Positions 44,307-53,389 of a stretch of DNA of 64,000 bases are shown here, one piece after another. Location of the stretch: NCBI RefSeq assembly GCF_040822115.1, contig NZ_CP162004.1:2046001-2110000 (forward strand). The letters are read 5' to 3'. The stretch's first letter is position 1. Every line of letters begins with the position of its first letter. The translations under genes and the position numbers were made by a program. This DNA comes from Flavobacterium sp. WC2421 (GTDB taxonomy: Bacteria > Bacteroidota > Bacteroidia > Flavobacteriales > Flavobacteriaceae). The notes under the pieces were generated by a model. The model was given only the letters and a program-made list of their open reading frames with translations, was not told the DNA's origin and did not search any database.

Positions 44307-44392
44307 GAGGGATAGTAGGTGATATCCTCGTAGCGCAGCGGAGAGATAAAGCCGAATAGCCCGACCCGAAGTTTTTACGAAGGGTCACGCCC
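44307..44392 (+). repeat. Structured intergenic repeat, copy 3 (diverged)
   Basis: Reads GAGGGATAGTAGGTGATAT, a hairpin-like GC-rich middle, then AGATAAAGCCGAATAGCCCG and a second hairpin with GACCC / GGGTC arms (about 44363-44385). The order and key words match copies 1 and 2, but with more changes. A separate hairpin ACGCAGC...GCTGCGT precedes it. Confidence 0.5.
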
Positions 44393-44415
44393 AAAAAAGA
44401 AAACCAAAACAAACT

Positions 44416-46710
44416 ATGAATACTAAAAGAATAATTACAACGGGGATTTTTGCCCTGATTACTATTGGAACTATGAATGCACAGAAAAAATCTTATTTAG
44501 ATAATACAAAACCTACTGAGGAACGTATTAATTTGTTAATGAAACAAATGACACTGGAGGAAAAAGTAGGGCAAATGAATCAATACAACGGTTTTTGGGA
44601 AGTAACAGGACCGGCTCCAACAGGAGGGAATGCAGAACTAAAATACAAGCATTTGCGCGCTGGGTTAGTTGGATCTATGTTATCCGTTCGTGGAGTGAAG
44701 GAAGTAAAAGCAGTGCAAAAAATTGCTGTGGAAGAAACGCGTTTAGGGATTCCGTTAATCATAGGCTTTGATGTAATTCACGGGTATAAAACCTTGAGTC
44801 CAATTCCGCTTGCTGAAGCAGCGAGTTGGGATATGGAAGCGATAAAAAAATCGGCTCAGGTGGCTGCAGCCGAAGCATCGGCAGTGGGAATCAACTGGAC
44901 TTTTGGACCAAATGTAGATGTATCTCATGATGCGCGTTGGGGGCGCGTAATGGAAGGAGCGGGTGAAGATGCCTATTTAGGAAGTAAAATAGCGATTGCT
45001 AGAGTTACCGGTTTTCAAGGCGATACTAGAGCTGATTTGTTAAGAGTAAACACAATTGCGGCTTGTGCCAAGCATTTTGCGGCTTATGGTTTTGCCGAAG
45101 CAGGGAAGGAATACAATACAGTAGATATTAGTAATTCAAGATTGTATAATGAAGTTTTGCCTCCGTTTCATGCGGCTACAGAAGCGGGAGTTCGTACGTT
45201 TATGAACTCCTTTAATATCCTGAATGGAATTCCTGCAACGGGAAACAGTTTTTTGCAAAGAGACATCCTGAAAGGGAAATGGAATTTTGATGGTTTTGTA
45301 GTTTCAGATTGGGCATCGGTAAAAGAAATGATAGTTCATGGTTTTGCCAAAGATGGTGCTGAAGCAACCGAGAAGGCGGTAAATGCGGGATCAGATATGG
45401 ATATGGAATCGTATATGTATGTGGTTGAATTGGCTAATTTGGTAAGAGCTGGTAAGGTACAAGAAGTTTTAGTTGATGATGCGGTTCGAAGAATTCTCAG
45501 AGTGAAATTTGAGTTGGGATTGTTTGATGATCCGTATAAATATTGTGACGAAAAACGCGAGAAAGAAACTATAGGAAGCAAGGCTAATAATGATGGTGTT
45601 CTCGACATGGCAAAGAAATCCATTGTCTTGTTGAAGAATGAAAATAACCTACTTCCGTTACCAAAATCAGGACAAAAAATTGCTTTAATCGGTGCTTTGG
45701 CAAATGATAAAAACAGCCCATTGGGAAGTTGGAGAATTGCTTCAGATGATAATACCGCAGTTTCCGTTTTGGAAGGAATGCAACAATACAAAGGGAATCA
45801 ATTGACTTTTGAAAAAGGAGCGGATTTGACGGTTGGGAAAACAGCTTTTGTAGATGAATTGGTTTTTAATACAACTGATAAAAGTGGATTTGATGCGGCC
45901 AAAAAAGCAGCAGCTACTGCCGATGTGGTAGTAATGGTGTTGGGAGAACATGGTTTTCAATCGGGGGAAGGACGTAGTAGAACGAATCTTGATTTGCCGG
46001 GTTTACAACAAGAATTATTAGAGGAAATATATAAAGTAAATCCCAATATTGTTTTGGTTTTAAATAATGGTAGACCTTTAGCTTTGCCTTGGGCAGCAGC
46101 ACATATTCCAGCAATTGTAGAAGCTTGGCATCTGGGAACCCAAACCGGAAATGCCGTAGCGCAAGTTTTGTACGGAGATTATAACCCAAGTGGTAAATTA
46201 CCGATGTCGTTTCCAAGAAACGTAGGGCAATGCCCTATTTATTATAACAATTACAGTACAGGAAGACCTACTAATGGAGAAGGAAATGTGTTTTGGTCTC
46301 ATTATACTGATGTAGAGAAAACGCCACAGTTCCCTTTTGGTTTCGGATTAAGTTATACTACTTTTGAGTATAAAAACTTAAAATTAGATAAAACTGCTAT
46401 TGCTTTAGGAGAAGAAGTAAAAGTATCTGTAGATGTTACTAATACAGGGGATTATGATGGTAAAGAAGTCGTGCAATTATACATTCATGATGATGTTGCT
46501 AGTTTAGCGAGACCGGTAAAAGAATTGAAAGGATTTGAATTAGTGGACTTGAAAAAAGGGGAAACTAAAACGGTAACCTTACCATTGACTGATAAAGAAT
46601 TGGGTTTCTTTGATAATGATGGTAATTATCTGGTAGAACCAGGAACTTTTAAAATCATGGTAGGAGGAAGCTCAGACAAAGGGTTGGAAAGTGCTTTTGA
46701 AATAAAATAA
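44416..46710 (+). CDS. bglX: GH3 beta-glucosidase-like enzyme
   Basis: 764 residues with a signal peptide (ends near MNAQ). The (beta/alpha)8 barrel domain carries the nucleophile Asp298 in GFVVSDWASV and the KHFAAYG motif. The (alpha/beta)6 sandwich follows with VVMVLGEHGFQSGEGRSRT, and a C-terminal fibronectin type III-like domain ends the protein. This layout and length match BglX-type periplasmic beta-glucosidases. In a mannan locus it may remove beta-glucose or beta-mannose from glucomannan oligosaccharides. A terminator follows. The leader is long and contains the repeat element. Confidence 0.93.
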   Translation: MNTKRIITTGIFALITIGTMNAQKKSYLDNTKPTEERINLLMKQMTLEEKVGQMNQYNGFWEVTGPAPTGGNAELKYKHLRAGLVGSMLSVRGVKEVKAVQKIAVEETRLGIPLIIGFDVIHGYKTLSPIPLAEAASWDMEAIKKSAQVAAAEASAVGINWTFGPNVDVSHDARWGRVMEGAGEDAYLGSKIAIARVTGFQGDTRADLLRVNTIAACAKHFAAYGFAEAGKEYNTVDISNSRLYNEVLPPFHAATEAGVRTFMNSFNILNGIPATGNSFLQRDILKGKWNFDGFVVSDWASVKEMIVHGFAKDGAEATEKAVNAGSDMDMESYMYVVELANLVRAGKVQEVLVDDAVRRILRVKFELGLFDDPYKYCDEKREKETIGSKANNDGVLDMAKKSIVLLKNENNLLPLPKSGQKIALIGALANDKNSPLGSWRIASDDNTAVSVLEGMQQYKGNQLTFEKGADLTVGKTAFVDELVFNTTDKSGFDAAKKAAATADVVVMVLGEHGFQSGEGRSRTNLDLPGLQQELLEEIYKVNPNIVLVLNNGRPLALPWAAAHIPAIVEAWHLGTQTGNAVAQVLYGDYNPSGKLPMSFPRNVGQCPIYYNNYSTGRPTNGEGNVFWSHYTDVEKTPQFPFGFGLSYTTFEYKNLKLDKTAIALGEEVKVSVDVTNTGDYDGKEVVQLYIHDDVASLARPVKELKGFELVDLKKGETKTVTLPLTDKELGFFDNDGNYLVEPGTFKIMVGGSSDKGLESAFEIK

Positions 46711-46728
46711 AATTTTTAAAATACTATT

Positions 46729-46767
46729 AATAAACCCGACAGCTTAAAAAACAGGTCGGGTTTATTT
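46729..46767 (+). terminator. Terminator after the GH3 gene
   Basis: Perfect arms AATAAACCCGAC / GTCGGGTTTATT around a 14-base loop, followed by T. Confidence 0.85.
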
Positions 46768-46836
46768 GTATTATAAACATATGAATGCGAATTTTACGAA
46801 TTATAAAATTGAAAATCAAATCTTTAAATTAATACA

Positions 46837-47793
46837 ATGGAATACAATAGATGCGGAAAAAGTGGTTTATTACTGCCACAGATTTCTTTAGGATTATGGC
46901 ATAACTTCGGTTCAGTAGATATTTTTGAAAACGGAGAAAATATTGTCAAAGAAGCTTTTGATAAAGGAATAACTCATTTTGATTTAGCCAACAATTACGG
47001 ACCAATACCGGGTTCTGCAGAAACTAATTTTGGTAGAATTTTAAAGAATAATTTCCAAGGAAATTTACGTGACGAAATGGTGATTGCTACAAAGGCAGGA
47101 TACAAAATGTGGGAAGGTCCTTATGGAGAATGGGGTTCAAGGAAATACTTAATATCAAGTTTGAATCAAAGTTTAAAGCGAATGAACCTCGATTATGTAG
47201 ATATCTTTTATTCACATCGTTTTGATCCAAATACACCACTTGAAGAGACTATGATGGCATTAGATTATGCAGTACGAAGCGGAAAAGCTTTGTATGCAGG
47301 AATTTCTAATTATCCAGCGGAGCAAACGAAACAAGCAACTGAAATTCTGAAACAATTAGGAACACCTTGTTTAATTCACCAAGAAAAATATTCGATGTTT
47401 GTGCGCACCTGTGAGGAAGGGTTGCTGGACGTTCTAGAAGAAAAAGGAGTTGGTTGTATTGCTTTCTCACCATTGGCACAAGGATTACTTACCGATAAGT
47501 ATCTAAAAGGGATTCCTGAAAATTCAAGGGCTTTTAATCCTAATGGACATTTGCAATCAGAAGAAGTATCTGAAGCTAAAGTTCAAAAGATAATAACGTT
47601 GAATGAAATAGCGAAAGAACGAAATCAATCTTTGGCACAAATGGCTTTGGCTTGGTTGTTAAAAGACAATAGAATCACTTCTGTTTTGATTGGCGCGAGT
47701 TCTGTGGGACAATTAAATAATAATATAGACAGTTTGCAGAATTTGGATTTCTCCGCAGCAGAATTAGCTGAGATTGAAAGTATTTTGGGATAA
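46837..47793 (+). CDS. Aldo/keto reductase, YghZ-like
   Basis: 318 residues. The catalytic tetrad is complete: Asp49 and Tyr54 in HFDLANNYG, Lys86 in IATKAGY and His127 in YSHRFD. The C-terminal NADPH-binding part ends SVLIGASSVGQLNNNI. The sequence is closest in kind to the YghZ/GprA subfamily, which reduces L-glyceraldehyde-3-phosphate and methylglyoxal. It is cytoplasmic. Its place in a mannan locus is not explained by the known pathway; it may reduce a sugar aldehyde or be a hitchhiker. A terminator shared with the converging GH28-like gene follows. Confidence 0.9.
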   Translation: MEYNRCGKSGLLLPQISLGLWHNFGSVDIFENGENIVKEAFDKGITHFDLANNYGPIPGSAETNFGRILKNNFQGNLRDEMVIATKAGYKMWEGPYGEWGSRKYLISSLNQSLKRMNLDYVDIFYSHRFDPNTPLEETMMALDYAVRSGKALYAGISNYPAEQTKQATEILKQLGTPCLIHQEKYSMFVRTCEEGLLDVLEEKGVGCIAFSPLAQGLLTDKYLKGIPENSRAFNPNGHLQSEEVSEAKVQKIITLNEIAKERNQSLAQMALAWLLKDNRITSVLIGASSVGQLNNNIDSLQNLDFSAAELAEIESILG

Positions 47794-47803
47794 TATATAT
47801 AAA

Positions 47804-47829
47804 AAAGAGACGCACAATTGCGTCTCTTT
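47804..47829. terminator. Bidirectional terminator
   Basis: Perfect 11-base arms AAAGAGACGCA / TGCGTCTCTTT with a CAAT loop, between two converging genes. Confidence 0.88.
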
Positions 47830-47850
47830 ATTTGATGTAATTTTAAAAGG

Positions 47851-49410
47851 TTAATTTTTTACGTTAATCTTTTTTGCAATAATTTTTTTATCTAAAACTA
47901 AGTCGGCATTTGTACCATTTTCAAGCAAAACAGGAACAGCCATTTTGTTTATTGGAGATGCGGATCCTTTAAAATTTGCAATACGTACATCGTTGAAATT
48001 ATTAATTTCGATACCATTGGTAAAGTAAGGCATTCTGGTACCTGTCCAAGTTAATTTGAAGTCTTCAATAGTTAAGTTGTCAACATATTGTCCGTAAATT
48101 CCCGGAATGTCACGTTGAAAAAGCTGTTGTTTTTCATCCAGACATCCTCTTAAATCGATATTTCCGCCAGCTACATCGTTTAGTTTGCTGTCTACAAAAT
48201 CAAAAGTTACATTTTTGAAATTGATGTTTTGAAGTCGGCTTTCTTCAGAACCATATACTAAAATTCCGTTTTCGGCTTTACAGTTTACGTTGCTAAAAGT
48301 CACGTTTTTGATTATGCCTAATTTTTCTGTTTCTGTACCAGCTACTTTTACTTTTCCGCGAACTGCCGAAATATGAATTGGTTCTCCATTTCCCCACCAA
48401 TCGCCAGTTCTAAGCTTGGTTTCTATATTTACATTCGATACATTTATGTTTTCTAAGGAACCTTGATCTCTCAGAAATATCCCAATTCCTCTAGTTGAAT
48501 TCGTAATATTACAATTGGAAATATTGATATTTCGAACCGAATTATGATCGAAATAACCTATTCTAATAGCACTTGAAGCAGATTGAAGATTACAATTTAT
48601 AATATTAATATTTTCTGAAGAATGACGTAAATCTTTAAAACCGGGAACTTCAAAATGCGAAGCATACCCCACAACAATAATTGCATCGTCTCCTGTGCGA
48701 ACATCACAATTACTAATCGTGATATTTTTTCCTGAAGTAATATCAATTCCATCTGCATTTGGCGCCAGCATATTGGTCCAAAGACGTATTCCGTCAATTA
48801 AAACACTGTCGCAATCGGCTATCAAAATAGTCCAGAAAGTAGATTGTGTTATGAAAACATCTTTTATAGTGACTCTTTTGCAATTACTGAAAATGATGGT
48901 TTGATAAGGTCTTTCTTTTGGTACAATTGGCCCGTCACCAATACTGCCATCCACCACTTTTCTGAAATTTTCTTTCTGGCGAGTGCCAGTAACGCCGCCC
49001 CATTCAATTTTTTTAGCTTTAGTTGCATCAAAAAATACACCGCCATTTGCATCAATATTTCCACTTCCAGAAATCGTAATATTTTCTGAATTCTCAGTAA
49101 AAAACATGCCGTAATGCACTCCGCTTACAGGAAGATAATCATTAATGTCAGCACTTCCTCTTAAAATTGCACCGCTTTCAAGATGCAGATTTACATTGCT
49201 TTTTAAGTTTACCGTTCCCATCATAAAAATACCTGCAGGCACATAAACGGTTCCTCCACCGTTTTTAAAACAAGTGTCGATTGTATTTTGGATAGCTTTG
49301 GTATTTATAGTTTTGGCATCGCCAATTGCTCCGTACTTTGTAATATCAAAAGTTTGTGCATTGGTTGAAAATGCAAAGCTGATGAATAGTAATATGATAA
49401 TTTTTTTCAT
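47851..49410 (-). CDS. GH28-like right-handed beta-helix protein with altered active site
   Basis: 519 residues with a signal peptide (MKKIIILLFISFAFSTNAQ). The opening FDITKYGAIGDA and the repeated NITISNC/NINISN rungs are typical of pectin-lyase-fold GH28 proteins. Two of the GH28 motifs are recognisable: NADGIDI for NTD and GDDAI for the DD pair. The third, GHG, is replaced by SAIRIGY, and the RIK motif is not seen, so polygalacturonase activity is doubtful. It is the last gene of the minus-strand mannan cluster. Substrate could be a side chain or a different uronic-acid-containing glycan. Confidence 0.85.
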   Translation of the reverse strand: MKKIIILLFISFAFSTNAQTFDITKYGAIGDAKTINTKAIQNTIDTCFKNGGGTVYVPAGIFMMGTVNLKSNVNLHLESGAILRGSADINDYLPVSGVHYGMFFTENSENITISGSGNIDANGGVFFDATKAKKIEWGGVTGTRQKENFRKVVDGSIGDGPIVPKERPYQTIIFSNCKRVTIKDVFITQSTFWTILIADCDSVLIDGIRLWTNMLAPNADGIDITSGKNITISNCDVRTGDDAIIVVGYASHFEVPGFKDLRHSSENINIINCNLQSASSAIRIGYFDHNSVRNINISNCNITNSTRGIGIFLRDQGSLENINVSNVNIETKLRTGDWWGNGEPIHISAVRGKVKVAGTETEKLGIIKNVTFSNVNCKAENGILVYGSEESRLQNINFKNVTFDFVDSKLNDVAGGNIDLRGCLDEKQQLFQRDIPGIYGQYVDNLTIEDFKLTWTGTRMPYFTNGIEINNFNDVRIANFKGSASPINKMAVPVLLENGTNADLVLDKKIIAKKINVKN

Positions 49411-49501
49411 TTGATTTAATTTTAAAAAGTAACGGATTTAGTTGCAACTCAAAAGTTGTAATAGTACACTGCAGTACTTCTTTACATATAGAATTAAAAA
49501 G

Positions 49502-50791
49502 TTATTTCAATTTCAAATTGTACATTTTTACCAATTCCAATGTCAATTTATCCGAAGAAAAAACAGTATTCAAACCTTGTGGTTCTTGTGGAGGATCTGC
49601 AGTAAAAGTGTCTCCGATATTCCATTTTCCTGTAGCGTTAACGGCTTTTCCTTCGCCACCAAAGCCCCAGAAATTAATCCCTTGTAATGCCTCATTATTG
49701 TTGTGACTTTTCAGTAATCTTTCGAAGAAAGCTTTGTAAAATGTATTTCTATCCACTACGTAGGAATTTGGCAATAGACTTTCATTGGCTCTTGGTAATC
49801 CAAATTCTTCAATTACAATAGGTTTTCCTAATTTTTTTGCCACCGCAATATGGTCATTAATATATTGTGTGGCTTTTTCAATCGCAACTGGTAAAGTAGT
49901 TTTCGCATCATCAGCTTTGAACCAACCCCAGTTTTTCGGCCAAATATGCATCGTCAAATAGTCAATTTTTGGATTGTTATGGGTACGCTCAAAAGTAGCC
50001 AAATCATCATTCGAGCCTGCTTTTCCTTCAGAACCTGTCGAAATCAAATGGTTGGGGTCTAAACGGTCAATCAAATCAACAGTTTTATTCAGCCAAATTG
50101 TAAATTTTCCTTCATTTTCAATACTTTGTACACGAGGTTCATTACCTACTTGCCAAGCCATAATCGCATTGTCCTGGGTATATTTTTTATTATTATAGGC
50201 ATTTGTTCGTCCCAAAATATACTTGATATGATTCTCAAAAGCCACCATACACGGTTCACAACTGTGGTATTGCTTTATATAATCCATAAATTGAGGCCAA
50301 GTGTTGGGTTTAATGTTCGGATTTGGAATTTTTCCGTAGCCATTCCATTCTAAATATTGTGACATACCGCCTGACCATTCCCAGTTGTTATTCAAATATA
50401 AAACCGCATACATGTTGCGTTTTCCCATTTCTGCAATCAAGAAATCCAAGCCATCCAATAAATCGGCATTGTATTTTCCTTGTTCGTATTGCAAAGCCGG
50501 ACTAACGGTATAATCATACGTTCCGCCATCAGCTCCTACTAAAATTCGAAGATTGTCTATTCCGTTTTTTTTCATTAAATCCAGTTCGCGAAGCAATCGT
50601 TTACGATCACCCACTTTTTTGGAACCCAGTAAACTGCCATACCAATAATTGGTGCCAACATACGAATACGGTTTATCACCTTTGTAAAATTGCGTCCCTT
50701 TTACGGTTATTGGCGCTTGTTTTTGTGCCGAACAAACAGTTGCCGAAACACAAATAGCGAGCAGCATTATTTTTGAAACTAAATTCTTCAT
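49502..50791 (-). CDS. GH5 endo-beta-1,4-mannanase
   Basis: 429 residues with a signal peptide ending CSAQ and a cysteine near the cleavage site. The (beta/alpha)8 clan GH-A signatures are present: acid/base Glu218 in WQVGNEPR and nucleophile Glu329 in IVIEEFG. The sequence type (GTNYWYG start, MHIWPKNW strand) fits GH5 subfamily 7 mannanases. It hydrolyses internal beta-1,4-mannosidic bonds. It lies 91 bases upstream of the GH28-like gene and 173 bases from the epimerase gene on the same strand. Confidence 0.88.
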   Translation of the reverse strand: MKNLVSKIMLLAICVSATVCSAQKQAPITVKGTQFYKGDKPYSYVGTNYWYGSLLGSKKVGDRKRLLRELDLMKKNGIDNLRILVGADGGTYDYTVSPALQYEQGKYNADLLDGLDFLIAEMGKRNMYAVLYLNNNWEWSGGMSQYLEWNGYGKIPNPNIKPNTWPQFMDYIKQYHSCEPCMVAFENHIKYILGRTNAYNNKKYTQDNAIMAWQVGNEPRVQSIENEGKFTIWLNKTVDLIDRLDPNHLISTGSEGKAGSNDDLATFERTHNNPKIDYLTMHIWPKNWGWFKADDAKTTLPVAIEKATQYINDHIAVAKKLGKPIVIEEFGLPRANESLLPNSYVVDRNTFYKAFFERLLKSHNNNEALQGINFWGFGGEGKAVNATGKWNIGDTFTADPPQEPQGLNTVFSSDKLTLELVKMYNLKLK

Positions 50792-50964
50792 ATTTTTTTA
50801 TTTAGGAGCTATTTCCAGCTATACGTTGCAATCTTTTATTTTTTAAAGAAAAAAATAAAAGGATTTCCACTACTATCTGGGCTAGGGCTATTGTTATAAC
50901 GGAACGATTATCTTGTCCATTTGTCTTTCTGATAAAGGAGTGATTAGACTCAAAATGGTTCTAT

Positions 50965-52167
50965 CTATGTATTCTCGATTTTTTTAATTCGGTTAATGAC
51001 TTCAATACAGGCCCGACCATTATGATAGGGACATTTCCAAAAACCGGCTTTGTCTTTTTCTATTAAAGAATAATCGGCATTTACACCCCAGTGCCATTCC
51101 CCGTTTTCTGTATCAAGAAGGTATTTCTTTATAAATTCCCAATTCTTTAAGACTACATCTAAATAGCTTTTATCTCCGGTTAATTCATAGGCATTAAAAA
51201 AACCAATCATCAATTCTGCTTGAGGCCACCAGTGTTTTTCGACAATTAATTCATTTCTTTCGGGATCCAATTCATACCATAAACCACCATCTTCATCAAT
51301 TCCTTCATTGGTGACATCCGTAAGTTGAATAGCGTGTTTTTTATAACGTGCTATTAATTTTTCATTTCCAGAAATTTCTGCACATTGTAATAAAAGCCAT
51401 GCAGCTTCTATGTCGTGTCCATAGGATATTACATCTGGGTTTTCGATCCAGTTTTCATCAAAAAATAGTTTTAAATGACCTGTTTCTTCATTAATAAAAT
51501 GAGCATCAATTACCTCGAGCAATTCAACAATGTCATTAAGTAAGGTTTCCTCTTTCCAAACGGTATACAAATTGGCATATGCTTCCACAATATGCAAATG
51601 CGTATTCATTGTTTTCTTTTCGTTAGCGTCTTTATCACTCAAGCGCAAATCGTCAATGTTTTGCCAATGGCGTGTAAAAGCTTCTAGATACCCTTTGTTT
51701 ATTGGATCGTAACTGTGCTCTTGAATTTTTTGGTACAAATGAATAGCGAGTTCTAATGCTTTTTCTTCTTTGGAAATAGCATAATATTCCGTCAATCCAT
51801 AGATTACAAATGCGATCGCATAAATTTGGTTTTTGGTATCTTTTGGTGTTCCATCAGCATGTAAACTCCAAAAAATACCGCCAAATTCCGTATCATAAAA
51901 ATGATCAGCGATATAGTCAAAAGCACGTTTGGCAATTTTTTTGTGCTCTTCGTATTTTGTTTGTTTGTAAGCTGCTGAGAACGTCCAAAGAATGCGAGCA
52001 TTCAATACCGAACCTTTTTCTGCTTCGGTATAAATTACCTCGTTGGCATCAATTTGGCCTACAAAACCATTATTAACTGTATCCAATGAAAACGCCGACC
52101 AATATCCTAAAATAGAATCGAGTTCTGCTGTTAGTTCAAATTTTAATTTTTTTAATTGTAAGGACAC
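50965..52167 (-). CDS. Cellobiose/mannobiose 2-epimerase (AGE family)
   Basis: 400 residues, cytoplasmic, the standard size for the (alpha/alpha)6-barrel N-acylglucosamine 2-epimerase superfamily. The two catalytic histidines expected for cellobiose 2-epimerases are His251 in SYGHDIEAAWLL and His382 in CPYHNGRA; HWWPQAE is also present. In the mannan pathway it turns beta-1,4-mannobiose into 4-O-beta-mannosyl-glucose, the substrate of the GH130 enzyme encoded two bases upstream in the same transcript. The neighbours argue against a sialic-acid role. Confidence 0.92.
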   Translation of the reverse strand: MSLQLKKLKFELTAELDSILGYWSAFSLDTVNNGFVGQIDANEVIYTEAEKGSVLNARILWTFSAAYKQTKYEEHKKIAKRAFDYIADHFYDTEFGGIFWSLHADGTPKDTKNQIYAIAFVIYGLTEYYAISKEEKALELAIHLYQKIQEHSYDPINKGYLEAFTRHWQNIDDLRLSDKDANEKKTMNTHLHIVEAYANLYTVWKEETLLNDIVELLEVIDAHFINEETGHLKLFFDENWIENPDVISYGHDIEAAWLLLQCAEISGNEKLIARYKKHAIQLTDVTNEGIDEDGGLWYELDPERNELIVEKHWWPQAELMIGFFNAYELTGDKSYLDVVLKNWEFIKKYLLDTENGEWHWGVNADYSLIEKDKAGFWKCPYHNGRACIEVINRIKKIENT

Positions 52168-52169
52168 GT

Positions 52170-53366
52170 TTATGAAATTGCTTTATTTTTATTTACTAAT
52201 TCAATAATTGTATGCACTGATCCTGCTGATGTAAAGGTGTCTTCAGGAGTATTGGTTACGTAATCTACTAGTTTTTCAACAGATGAAACCGCTACATGCA
52301 TTCTCGTATCTGATGAAGCGTAATAGATAAAAACAGTTCCATCTTCATCCTCAATCCATCCATTAGAGAACAAGACATTAGATACATCACCCACTCTTTC
52401 AATTCCTTCTGGCCCCATAAAATGTCCAGCAGGTTTGTGGGTTACTTTTGAAATATCATCTAAAGCTGTCATAAACATGTACAAAGTATATCGCAATCCT
52501 GCAGCGGTATTTCTTACACCATGTGCTAAATGCAACCAACCCTTTGTAGTTTTAATTGGTGCTGGACCTAAACCGTTTTTAAGTTCGTAAACCGTATGAT
52601 ATTGCTTTCCGTAAATGATAGTCTCGTTTTGCACCACTGGATTTGTAATGTCATCGATATAACCTAATCCTACACCACCACCATTTCCTATGTCAATAAA
52701 TCCGTCTTGTGGACGCGTATAAACTGCATATTTTCCGTTTACAAATTCAGGATGAAATACTACATTTCTTTGTTGACCTGTATTCGAAATTAAATCAGGC
52801 AAACGTTCCCAAGTTATTAAATCTTTGGTTCGTACGATTCCTGCATTTGCAATAGCAGAACTAGTATCTCCTTTTGGAGCATTTGGATCTTTTCTTTCGG
52901 TACAAAATATACCATAAATCCATCCGTCTTCGTGGTTTACTAAACGCATATCGTACACATTAGTGTCAGGATTCCCTTCGATTTGAGGCAATACACATGG
53001 TTTCTCCCAAAATTCGAAATTATCAACACCATTTGGACTTTCAGCAATAGCAATAAATGATTTACGATCAAAACCTTCTACACGAACAGCAAGAATATAT
53101 TTATTATTCCATTTAATGGCACCAGAATTCAAAGTTGCATTTACCCCAATGCGTTCTAATAATAATGGATTAGTAGCTGGATTTAAATCAAATCTCCACT
53201 CAATAGGAGCGTGACTAGCTGTTATAATTGGATTTTTGTAACGTGTGAAGATACCGTTTCCAACAGTGTTTTTAGGTTCGTTTTTTTGTGCTATTAAAAT
53301 TTGAAATTCGTTTTGAATATCAGTTTTTCTATTTTGGAAATCAGTGATCATATTTTTTGTATTCAT
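52170..53366 (-). CDS. GH130 4-O-beta-mannosyl-glucose phosphorylase
   Basis: 398 residues. The five-bladed propeller family GH130 is shown by KYKNPIIT-like start, LNSGAIKW, NVYDMRLVNHEDGW and the phosphate-binding HLAHGVRN. Asp139 in NVYDMRL is the likely proton donor. The sequence type fits subfamily 1. The enzyme splits mannosyl-glucose with phosphate to mannose-1-phosphate and glucose in the cytoplasm, saving one ATP. Its stop is two bases from the epimerase start, and a sugar symporter gene lies 23 bases upstream in transcription. Confidence 0.93.
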   Translation of the reverse strand: MNTKNMITDFQNRKTDIQNEFQILIAQKNEPKNTVGNGIFTRYKNPIITASHAPIEWRFDLNPATNPLLLERIGVNATLNSGAIKWNNKYILAVRVEGFDRKSFIAIAESPNGVDNFEFWEKPCVLPQIEGNPDTNVYDMRLVNHEDGWIYGIFCTERKDPNAPKGDTSSAIANAGIVRTKDLITWERLPDLISNTGQQRNVVFHPEFVNGKYAVYTRPQDGFIDIGNGGGVGLGYIDDITNPVVQNETIIYGKQYHTVYELKNGLGPAPIKTTKGWLHLAHGVRNTAAGLRYTLYMFMTALDDISKVTHKPAGHFMGPEGIERVGDVSNVLFSNGWIEDEDGTVFIYYASSDTRMHVAVSSVEKLVDYVTNTPEDTFTSAGSVHTIIELVNKNKAIS

Positions 53367-53389
53367 AATTTAGAGTTCTAATTCAGGTA

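Noticed and set aside
47804..47829. Inverted repeat as a possible recombination or attachment site
   Set aside because: Position between converging stop codons with A and T flanks identifies a shared terminator; the same holds for those at 24504, 22402 and 40449.
42876..52167. Sialic acid catabolism suggested by a sialate-O-acetylesterase-like gene and an N-acylglucosamine 2-epimerase family gene
   Set aside because: GH26, GH5, GH130 and GH27 neighbours and the cellobiose 2-epimerase type histidine motifs point to mannan; no sialidase, lyase or kinase is present.
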